From Microcoleaceae cyanobacterium UBA11344 (lineage in GTDB: Bacteria > Cyanobacteriota > Cyanobacteriia > Cyanobacteriales > Microcoleaceae), in contig DMYK01000040.1 in NCBI GenBank assembly GCA_003483675.1, positions 1 through 6,590 of the forward strand: a stretch of DNA of 6,590 nucleotides, written 5' to 3'. Both the position numbers and the translations under genes were made by a program. Positions within the stretch are counted from its first letter, which is position 1. Each line of letters opens with the position of its first letter. Positions 1 through 5,509 of this stretch are shown here, in pieces. A model generated the notes under the pieces. It was not told the origin of the DNA, did no database searches, and was given only the letters and a program-made list of their open reading frames with translations.

Positions 1-684
1 GATCTGAAAGAACCCTTAAGGGGCATTCACAATTATGCCAGTTTTTTGTTAGCAGATTATCAGGATAAATTAGATGAAGATGCGGTTACTAAATTAAATA
101 CATTAATGGAATTAACTAAGCGCATGGAAAATTTAATCAATGCTTTACTGCATTTTTCTCGCTTATCTCGTACTGACTTAAACCGGAATAACCTCAATCT
201 CAATAATTTAGTTAATAACGTTATTGATCTGCTCAAAATCAGCCAATCGAATTTTCAAATAGATCTCCAAATTCCTGAGAATATGCCAATTATTCAAGGC
301 GATCGCGTGTTAACCGAAGAAATTTTTGTGAACTTAATTAGTAATGCGATAAAGTATAACGAGCAACCGGAAAAACGCATAGTAATTGGGTGTACAATGG
401 AGAAACCAGATTGGGCATTAATCGAGCATCCTTGTTTTCACCAAAATATCCCGGTTTTTTATGTAAAAGATAATGGAATTGGCATCAGAGAAAAACATTT
501 AGATACCATTTTTCGCCTTTTCAAACGTTTGCACGCACAAAATAAATATGGAGGTGGAACCGGGGCAGGATTAACAATAGTTAAAAAAATTGTCGAAGGA
601 CATGGAGGACAAATTTGGGTAGAATCAAAATATCAGGAAGGAACGACATTTTATTTTACTCTTTCAGCACCAAATGAACAGTGA
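1..684 (+). CDS. Sensor histidine kinase, C-terminal kinase core (5' end outside window)
   Basis: The reading frame is open from base 1, so this is a 227-residue C-terminal fragment. It starts with DLKEPLRGIHNYA, the part of the HisKA H-box that normally follows the phosphoaccepting His (usual form SHDLKEPL), so that His should lie just before the window. The dimerisation helix runs to about residue 60. The ATP-binding domain shows an N-box (NLISNAIKYN, Asn111 and Asn115), a G1 box (DNGIGI, Asp157), an F-box (IFRLFKRLH, about 170) and a G2 box (GGGTGAGL, about 184-191). This kinase type, with GTGAGL and HGGQIWVES, is typical of cyanobacterial phytochrome-like and GAF/PAS kinases (established knowledge). 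No membrane segment is present in the visible part. It should autophosphorylate and pass phosphate to the regulator that overlaps its 3' end. The upstream sensor domains cannot be seen, so the signal is unknown. Confidence 0.93.
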   Translation, partial: DLKEPLRGIHNYASFLLADYQDKLDEDAVTKLNTLMELTKRMENLINALLHFSRLSRTDLNRNNLNLNNLVNNVIDLLKISQSNFQIDLQIPENMPIIQGDRVLTEEIFVNLISNAIKYNEQPEKRIVIGCTMEKPDWALIEHPCFHQNIPVFYVKDNGIGIREKHLDTIFRLFKRLHAQNKYGGGTGAGLTIVKKIVEGHGGQIWVESKYQEGTTFYFTLSAPNEQ

Positions 685-1126
685 GGATAAACCGATAAGT
701 ATATTAGTGATCGAAGATAGTGACGAAGATTATGAAGCCTTCCTGCGGGTTGTCAAAACGATCGCGGGGCCATTCTCGATTTATCGCTGTGAGGATGGCG
801 ATACAGCTTTGGACTTTTTGTTTTCAGAATTAAATTATGCCGATCCCGCGATCGCGCCTCGTCCTCATTTAATTCTCTTAGATTTAAACTTACCCGGAAC
901 CGATGGAAGAGAGGTATTAGCAACCATCAGAAGTAAGAAGGAATTAAACTTAATTCCTGTTGTTGTCTTTACCACATCTTTTAATCAAAAGGATGTGAAA
1001 TTTTGCTATGCTCAAGGGGTGAATGGTTATATATTAAAACCTATGGGAATATCCGCATTAACTGATACGTTACGCACTTTATTTCGATATTGGTTTGAAT
1101 TTTCCATGTTACCGGAGTTAGACTAA
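674..1126 (+). CDS. Single-domain response regulator, Rcp1-like
   Basis: This is a 150-residue CheY-like receiver with no output domain. The acidic pair is Glu14-Asp15 (ILVIEDSDED), the phosphoacceptor is Asp70 (LILLDLNLPGTDG), the switch Thr is Thr100 (VVVFTTS) and the conserved Lys is Lys122 (YILKPM). The DLNLPGTDGREVL block, the FTTS element and the C-terminal YWFEFSMLP helix match the Rcp1 family, which partners cyanobacterial phytochrome kinases (established knowledge; identity judged by eye). The start codon lies inside the preceding kinase gene, giving an 11-bp overlap. I see no Shine-Dalgarno sequence before it, which points to translational coupling. It is therefore probably the direct phosphate acceptor of the upstream kinase. 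Its output is presumably through protein-protein contact. Glu in place of the first acidic Asp is a mild and common variation. Confidence 0.95.
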   Translation: MNSEDKPISILVIEDSDEDYEAFLRVVKTIAGPFSIYRCEDGDTALDFLFSELNYADPAIAPRPHLILLDLNLPGTDGREVLATIRSKKELNLIPVVVFTTSFNQKDVKFCYAQGVNGYILKPMGISALTDTLRTLFRYWFEFSMLPELD

Positions 1127-1161
1127 GTTGATTTTTACGACTATAGCCAAGTAGAAAAGAG

Positions 1162-1168
1162 AAGGGGG
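1162..1168 (+). promoter_or_regulatory. Strong ribosome binding site of the hybrid kinase
   Basis: The purine run AAGGGGG ends four bases before the ATG at 1173. It fits the anti-Shine-Dalgarno sequence and fixes the start of the large kinase. The 46-bp gap after the preceding regulator shows no terminator, so co-transcription is likely. Confidence 0.65.
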
Positions 1169-1172
1169 TAAT

Positions 1173-4100
1173 ATGACCGGCGACAAAACGAAAGACGAAC
1201 TGATTGCAGAATTAGAGTTATTGCGCGGGGAAGTCGCGGCTCTCAAGCAGACGGGGCGATCGCGTCCCCAAACCCATCTACCACAGACAACGCCCGCCAC
1301 GACAAATTTGACGATTCTCTTAGTCGATGATTCCGAAGTCGATCGCGTTACCTACCGACGATTTTTGATGGAGGATCGCGATCGGACCTACCAGATTGTG
1401 GAATTTGATAACGGCGAAGATGCTCTCGAATGGTGTCAGCAAAATAGCCCAGATATTTTTCTACTCGATTACTTATTACCCGATATGGACGGGTTAGAGT
1501 TATTGCAGCAACTCCAGCAACAGACTGGGCGAAATACCCTTCCCGTAATTATGTTTACAGGTCAAGTAAATATCCAAATTGCCGTTGATTTACTCAAAAG
1601 TGGCGCTCAGGATTATTTAGAAAAAAGCCAGATTAACCCTCAAAGTTTGCATCGATCCATTAGCTATATCCTGCGACATAACCAACTGATTCGAGAACGG
1701 GAATGGCAACAACAGCAACAGCAACTCCTTGCCAAAACAGGACTTTCTATCCGCGAATCCCTCAAATTAGACGATATTCTCAACACCACGGTAAGGGAAG
1801 TCAGAAACATTCTGCAATGCGATCGCGTGGTAATTTTTAAATTTTCTCCTGACTGGGGGGTAACAGTTCTGGTGGAGTCGGTTGTTGATGAAAGTAAGGC
1901 TATTTTACCGAGCCACATTTATGATCCTTGTATTGGGAAAGATTACATTGAACCCTTCAAAAAAGGTTTAATTACGGCAAAATCCGATATCTATAATTCT
2001 GATATTAGTCCCTGTCACATAGAAATTCTCGAAAGTTTACAAGTCAGGGCAAATTTAGTAGTTCCCATTGTCAAAGGAGATGAATTGTGGGGGTTACTGA
2101 TTGCTCATCACTGCACAGCGCCGCGGGAGTGGCAATCTTCAGAAATTGAACTCTTGCGACAAGTAGTAATTCAAGCAGGAATAGCTATTCAACAAGCTGA
2201 TTTATTTGAGCAGCTACAAGGGGAACTAAGGGAGCGCAAACAAGCACAAATGGCCATAAAACAACTCAATTCCGAACTGGAACAACGGGTAATAGAAAGA
2301 ACAGCAGAACTAACGGAAGTCAACGATCGCCTGTTAGTTGCCTTACTAGAAAAAGAACAAGCCTATCAATTAGTAAATGAACAAGCGCAACTGCTAGATT
2401 TAGCTCGCGATAGTATTATTACCTGGGATTTAAACTCGGTTATTACCTTTTGGAATCATGGAGCCGAGTGGATGTATGGCTGGACAAAAGCAGAAGCATT
2501 CGGACAAGAAGCGCACACTTTCTTGAAAACTCAGTTTCCTCAACCTTTGGCTGAGATTAAAGCACAACTGTTAGAAAAATGTTATTGGGAAGGAGAACTA
2601 ATCCATTTCACCAAGAACGATCGCGCTATTACTGTATCTAGCCGTTGGGTTGTCCAAAAAGATGATGCTGGTATACCGATTAAGATCCTAGAAATTAACA
2701 ATGATATTAGCGATCGCAAACAGGCGGAAGCAGCCTTACTACAGAAATCCAGACAGGAAAAGTTGCTCTGGAGCGTTACTCAAGCAATTCGCCAATCTTT
2801 AGATCTCAATGCCATTCTGAATACTACTGTGACTGAAGTCAGGCAGACATTACAGGTTGATCGCGCTGCTGTTTACCGCTTTAATCTTGATTTTAGTGGC
2901 GATTTTTTGGTCGAGTCAGTTGGTGAGGATTGGGTAAAATTGGTAGAATCCGGTGCCGGCAAAGTTTGGGAAGATACCTATCTGCAAGAAACTCAAGGCG
3001 GTCGTTTTCTAAATAAAGAAAGCTTTGTTATTAATGATATTTACAGGGCTGGACTTCAAACCTGTCATGTCGAACTATTAGAACAATTTCAAGCTAAAAG
3101 TTATGCCGTTTTCCCTATTTTTTCGGGAGAAAATCTTTGGGGTTTGTTAGCTATTTATCAAAATGCTACACCTCGTAACTGGCAATCTTGGGAAATCGAA
3201 TTGCTCGAACAAATTGCCAGTCAACTCGCGATCGCGATTCAGCAATCAGAACTCTACGAAAAACTTCAGATCGAATTGCAAGAACGCAAGCAAGCAGCAG
3301 CCACAATCCTAGAAGCCGAAAGACGCTGGCGATCGCTCTTGGATAACGTGCAGTTAATTGTTGTCGGACTAGATAAATCGGGAAATGTCAATTACGTTAA
3401 TCCTTTCTTCTTAAAACTGACAGGATTTACTCACCCAGAATGTTTAGACAACAGTTGGTGTAAACTTATCTTACCTCGCGATAATCAACAATCAATTCAA
3501 ACCGCGGGCTCTGAAATATTGACCCATAATACCCAGCGCCATTGTCGAAATTACATCTTGACCAAATCGGGAGAAGAACGATTTATTGCTTGGAATAATA
3601 CGCTCTTAAAAGATTCAGTGGGAAACATCATTGGCACGATCAGCATTGGGGAAGATATCACCGAACGACAAAAGATGGAAATAATTAAGGATGAATTTAT
3701 TGGGATTGTCAGCCATGAACTTCGCACCCCTTTAACAGCAATGCAACTGTCACTGGGACTATTAAAATCTGGGATTTATGATCAAAAACCAGAAAAGTCC
3801 AGACGCATGATTGAAATTGCCCTACTTGATACTAATCGTTTGGTGCACCTGGTTAATGATATTTTAGATTTGGAGCGCATAGACTCCGGGCGGGCAGTTT
3901 TGGAGAAAACTGTTTGCAAAGCCGCCGATTTGATCCAGCAAACAATTGATGGTATACAGGCGATCGCGACTCAAGAGCAGATCACCCTCAACTTTACCCC
4001 CACCGATGCCGAAGTCTGGGCAGCACAAGATAATATTATTCAAACCTTGACAAATTTGTTAAGTAATGCTATCAAATTCTCCCCCGCCCACTCCACAATC

Positions 4101-4367
4101 CACGTCAGCGCCGAAATCCAGACAGACTTTGTGTTATTCCAAGTCCGCGATCGGGGGCGCGGCATTCCTGCGAACAAACTAGAACTGATTTTTGGCCGAT
4201 TTCAGCAAGTTGATGCCTCCGATTCCCGTGAAAAAGGAGGAACTGGGTTAGGCTTGTCAATTTGTCAGAGTATTATTGAGCGGCATGGCGGAAAAATCTG
4301 GGTTGAAAGTATTTTAGGTGAAGGCAGCACGTTTTTCTTTACTCTACCTTTACCTAGGATTGAATAA
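1173..4367 (+). CDS. Hybrid sensor kinase REC-GAF-PAS-GAF-PAS-HisKA-HATPase, candidate cyanobacteriochrome
   Basis: The protein has 1064 residues. A short heptad-like helix (about 5-26) leads into a receiver (about 46-168) with Asp52-Asp53, phosphoacceptor Asp99, Thr129 and Lys151. GAF1 (about 185-345) has DPCI at 251-254, Cys281-His282, QVRANLVVPI and LWGLLIAHHC, the pattern of bilin-binding cyanobacteriochrome GAF domains. A coiled coil (about 345-405) leads to PAS1 (about 405-515). GAF2 (about 525-697) has Cys631-His632 but no DxC motif, and has LLAIYQN where GAF1 has LIAHHC. PAS2 is at about 711-832. HisKA follows with His848 (IVSHELRTPL), then HATPase with N-box Asn961/Asn965, G1 DRGRGIP (Asp993) and G2 GGTGLGL (1022-1028). 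All catalytic motifs are intact. No membrane segment is visible, so it is probably cytosolic. The receiver is N-terminal rather than C-terminal, suggesting it takes phosphate from another kinase or from itself. Light sensing is an inference from the motifs; the domain order is certain. Confidence 0.95.
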   Translation: MTGDKTKDELIAELELLRGEVAALKQTGRSRPQTHLPQTTPATTNLTILLVDDSEVDRVTYRRFLMEDRDRTYQIVEFDNGEDALEWCQQNSPDIFLLDYLLPDMDGLELLQQLQQQTGRNTLPVIMFTGQVNIQIAVDLLKSGAQDYLEKSQINPQSLHRSISYILRHNQLIREREWQQQQQQLLAKTGLSIRESLKLDDILNTTVREVRNILQCDRVVIFKFSPDWGVTVLVESVVDESKAILPSHIYDPCIGKDYIEPFKKGLITAKSDIYNSDISPCHIEILESLQVRANLVVPIVKGDELWGLLIAHHCTAPREWQSSEIELLRQVVIQAGIAIQQADLFEQLQGELRERKQAQMAIKQLNSELEQRVIERTAELTEVNDRLLVALLEKEQAYQLVNEQAQLLDLARDSIITWDLNSVITFWNHGAEWMYGWTKAEAFGQEAHTFLKTQFPQPLAEIKAQLLEKCYWEGELIHFTKNDRAITVSSRWVVQKDDAGIPIKILEINNDISDRKQAEAALLQKSRQEKLLWSVTQAIRQSLDLNAILNTTVTEVRQTLQVDRAAVYRFNLDFSGDFLVESVGEDWVKLVESGAGKVWEDTYLQETQGGRFLNKESFVINDIYRAGLQTCHVELLEQFQAKSYAVFPIFSGENLWGLLAIYQNATPRNWQSWEIELLEQIASQLAIAIQQSELYEKLQIELQERKQAAATILEAERRWRSLLDNVQLIVVGLDKSGNVNYVNPFFLKLTGFTHPECLDNSWCKLILPRDNQQSIQTAGSEILTHNTQRHCRNYILTKSGEERFIAWNNTLLKDSVGNIIGTISIGEDITERQKMEIIKDEFIGIVSHELRTPLTAMQLSLGLLKSGIYDQKPEKSRRMIEIALLDTNRLVHLVNDILDLERIDSGRAVLEKTVCKAADLIQQTIDGIQAIATQEQITLNFTPTDAEVWAAQDNIIQTLTNLLSNAIKFSPAHSTIHVSAEIQTDFVLFQVRDRGRGIPANKLELIFGRFQQVDASDSREKGGTGLGLSICQSIIERHGGKIWVESILGEGSTFFFTLPLPRIE

Positions 4368-4369
4368 GG

Positions 4370-4414
4370 CTCAGACGGTGTTGCAAAGCTCTGAGATTCT
4401 TCGTTTCACTCAGA
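4370..4414 (+). repeat. Three-arm alternating inverted repeat
   Basis: CTCAGA at 4370-4375, TCTGAG at 4390-4395 and CTCAGA at 4409-4414 allow two mutually exclusive 6-bp stems sharing the middle arm. It begins three bases after the hybrid kinase stop codon. The right part coincides with what looks like a dispersed repeat, so a regulatory role is unproven. Confidence 0.4.
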
Positions 4415-4449
4415 ATGACATAAAGCAGTTCCCGCTGTTATGAAACACG

Positions 4450-4479
4450 GTAGGGACACTCCAAGAGCCGTGTCCCTAC
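4450..4479. repeat. Palindromic intergenic repeat, 10-bp stem
   Basis: GTAGGGACAC (4450-4459) and GTGTCCCTAC (4470-4479) are perfect reverse complements around a 10-base loop. A shifted pairing, CACGG (4446-4450) with CCGTG (4468-4472), is also possible. The core resembles a palindrome I know from many cyanobacterial intergenic regions. It lacks a T-run, so it is not a standard terminator. Confidence 0.75.
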
Positions 4480-4497
4480 GAGGATTGAACGATCAGC

Positions 4498-4526
4498 CCA
4501 AATCCAAAATCCAAAATCCAAAATCC
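4498..4526. repeat. Short tandem heptamer repeat (STRR-type, CCAAAAT)
   Basis: One six-base unit CCAAAT (4498-4503) is followed by three perfect CCAAAAT units (4504-4524) and a partial CC. Heptameric tandem repeats of this type (STRR) are known from filamentous cyanobacteria. The array ends one base before the start codon of the receiver gene, so it occupies the place of its ribosome binding site. Confidence 0.85.
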
Positions 4527-4527
4527 T

Positions 4528-4905
4528 ATGATAGACAGACGAATTTTAGTTGTTGATGATGATGAACACCTCCGGGAATTGGTGCAGGCGTGCCTAGAAG
4601 ATTTAGGGGGATGGGAAACACTGGTGGCAGCTTCGGGAGAGGAATGTTTAGAAATCCTCAAAACAGAACAACCCAACGCTATTTTGCTGGATGTATCTAT
4701 GCCCGGAATGGATGGATTGGTTGTGTATGAGCGCCTCCAGTCCAATCCCGTCACCCGATCGATTCCAGTGATTCTGCTGACAGCGAAAGTGTTGCCTCGC
4801 GATCGAGCTAAATTTGCCGAAATGGGCGTTACCGGGGTAATTCCCAAACCATTCCAACCCATCACCCTGATGGAAGAAGTCGCCGAGATTTTGGGATGGG
4901 ATTAA
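4528..4905 (+). CDS. Stand-alone CheY-like response regulator
   Basis: The protein has 125 residues and consists of one complete receiver domain. Acidic residues are Asp10-Asp11-Asp12 (ILVVDDDEH), the phosphoacceptor is Asp55 (ILLDVSMPGMDG), the switch Thr is Thr85 (ILLTAK) and the conserved Lys is Lys107 (IPKPF). It ends about ten residues after the last expected helix, so there is no output domain. The start is fixed by an ATG directly after the heptamer repeat; there is no other plausible start before the conserved IL-VVDDD strand. No Shine-Dalgarno sequence is visible. It follows the hybrid kinase on the same strand and could accept phosphate from it, but the 160-bp repeat-filled gap leaves it open whether they share a transcript. 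Receivers of this class (KPFQPITL ending) commonly accompany multi-domain kinases in cyanobacteria. Confidence 0.95.
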   Translation: MIDRRILVVDDDEHLRELVQACLEDLGGWETLVAASGEECLEILKTEQPNAILLDVSMPGMDGLVVYERLQSNPVTRSIPVILLTAKVLPRDRAKFAEMGVTGVIPKPFQPITLMEEVAEILGWD

Positions 4906-4936
4906 TTACTTTAAGGATTTTCACCTGCTGATTATA

Positions 4937-5000
4937 GTAGGGTGCGTCAGGCTAAAACCCTTGTAGCTCTTCAGTGATGCTTGAGTGCCGACGCACCTAC
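4937..5000. repeat. Long imperfect palindrome (GGTGCGTC type)
   Basis: GGTGCGTC (4941-4948) pairs with GACGCACC (4990-4997). After one bulged G (4940), GTA (4937-4939) pairs with TAC (4998-5000). Inward, GGC (4950-4952) can pair with GCC (4987-4989). The GTAGGGTGCGTC core resembles a dispersed palindrome frequent in cyanobacterial genomes. A run of five T at 5008-5012 follows, so it might also act as a weak terminator of the receiver gene, although the loop is long. Confidence 0.7.
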
Positions 5001-5158
5001 AATACTATTTTTACGAAATATTAAAATTCGGATCAATTCCTTAACAACCTTGTATTTTTTACCAAATCTTTATTTTGGATCTCTACAGTCATGCAATTGG
5101 TGCTTCAAGCCAGCTTACAGCACTGTACAACAAGAGCGAAATACACTTTCTTTAAAAT

Positions 5159-5163
5159 AGAGG
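5159..5163 (+). promoter_or_regulatory. Ribosome binding site deciding the zinc-ribbon start
   Basis: AGAGG lies five bases before the ATG at 5169. The upstream in-frame ATG at 5091 has no such purine run. This favours the shorter protein, whose first cysteine is residue 4. Confidence 0.55.
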
Positions 5164-5168
5164 TTTTT

Positions 5169-5360
5169 ATGGCACACTGCCCCTGCTGCTCGAATCCAAG
5201 GCTCTGTCACTTTGGCCAAAATCAAGTATACTGGTTTTGTCGTCAGTGCTGGCAATCAGTGCCTGTTAAAAATCTGAACAGCTATGGTTCATTGCCATCT
5301 ACAAATTTAGTTACAGAGCTAGGGATCAAGAAACACAATTCTTCATTAGCAATAATTTAA
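5169..5360 (+). CDS. Small zinc-ribbon-like protein of unknown function
   Basis: The protein has 63 residues from the ATG at 5169. It shows Cys4-x2-Cys7 and Cys24-x2-Cys27 (motifs CPCC and CRQC) separated by 16 residues, with aromatic VYWFC before the second pair. This is the pattern of a single zinc ribbon; Cys6 and Cys13 are extra. The C-terminal 30 residues (from about 34) are polar and look disordered. I recall similar short cyanobacterial proteins with a CPCC...VYWFCRxCWQ core, of unknown function, but cannot name a family. It lies 142 bp before the CHASE sensor on the same strand. Zinc binding is inferred from spacing; a role in protein or nucleic acid contact would be usual for such a fold. 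A longer version from 5091 (89 residues) is possible but its first 26 residues look like translated non-coding DNA. Confidence 0.72.
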   Translation: MAHCPCCSNPRLCHFGQNQVYWFCRQCWQSVPVKNLNSYGSLPSTNLVTELGIKKHNSSLAII

Positions 5361-5502
5361 CTGTTCAATTTAGGGTTTGCGAAAGTTGAGATTTCGTCTT
5401 GTTGACTGTTTTTCACACTCTAAACTTTGCTCTATTGAATCATTAAATTACCAAACCTAGCCCATAAATCCAAGACATTTTTATTAATACCTGGATCGAT
5501 TT
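5361..5502. other. Intergenic region before the CHASE sensor gene
   Basis: This gap contains no gene. A weak stem, CGAAA (5380-5384) with TTTCG (5392-5396), follows the zinc-ribbon gene but lacks an immediate T-run. The last part forms the left arm and loop of the hairpin that includes the next start codon. Confidence 0.5.
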
Positions 5503-5509
5503 ATGGCTA
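5458..5509 (+). promoter_or_regulatory. Inverted repeat enclosing the CHASE gene start codon
   Basis: The left arm TAGCCCATAAATC (5458-5470) pairs with the right arm GATTTATGGCTA (5498-5509), giving 12 pairs with one bulged C. The ATG at 5503-5505 is inside the right arm and would be paired in the mRNA. Inner bases CA (5471-5472) and TG (5492-5493) can extend the stem across a bulge. The pairing is seen directly; a role in controlling translation is inference. Confidence 0.45.

Larger units (their letters stand above)
4368..4527. other. Intergenic region rich in dispersed repeats
   Basis: This 160-bp gap holds no supportable gene. From 4390 to 4420 it resembles, from memory, a widespread short dispersed repeat (the CTGAGATTCTTCG and CTCAGAATGAC halves). 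It then holds a perfect 10-bp inverted repeat and finally a heptamer tandem repeat that ends at the next start codon. No convincing sigma-70 promoter or T-tailed terminator is seen. Confidence 0.6.
4906..5168. other. Intergenic region between receiver gene and zinc-ribbon gene
   Basis: Apart from the palindrome at 4937-5000 I see no gene or RNA here. The stretch 5013-5168 is AT-rich and should hold the promoter of the small downstream gene, but I cannot pick a convincing -10/-35 pair. An ATG at 5091 is in frame with the small gene but is judged not to be its start. Confidence 0.55.

Noticed and set aside
46..684. Kinase fragment starting at the TTG at 46
   Set aside because: The frame is open to base 1 and the codons before 46 encode conserved H-box residues, so the gene starts upstream of the window.
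1118..1300. Minus-strand frame across the start of the hybrid kinase
   Set aside because: It overlaps the ribosome binding site and coding start of a certain gene, and shows no recognisable motif. The minus frames at 1664-1918, 4648-4857, 5627-5845 and 5704-5895 fail for the same reason.
1704..1727. Glutamine run in the hybrid kinase as a frameshift or unstable repeat
   Set aside because: Only six to seven mixed CAA/CAG codons occur in a helical linker, the frame stays intact on both sides, and such linkers are common in these kinases.
1173..4367. Hybrid kinase as a true phytochrome
   Set aside because: There is no PHY domain after either GAF domain; the architecture fits a cyanobacteriochrome-type or GAF/PAS kinase instead.
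4498..4526. Possible CRISPR array from the tandem repeats
   Set aside because: The units are seven bases long and directly adjacent, with no spacers and no cas genes nearby.
4476..4865. Minus-strand frame of 129 residues over the receiver gene
   Set aside because: It is antisense to a well-conserved receiver domain, and its FWILDFGFG segment is simply the heptamer repeat read in reverse.
5091..5168. Longer start for the zinc-ribbon protein
   Set aside because: There is no ribosome binding site before 5091, and the added 26 residues show no pattern, whereas the ATG at 5169 has AGAGG at good spacing.
5379..5397. Terminator after the zinc-ribbon gene
   Set aside because: The stem has only five Watson-Crick pairs and no adjacent T-run, which is too weak to call.
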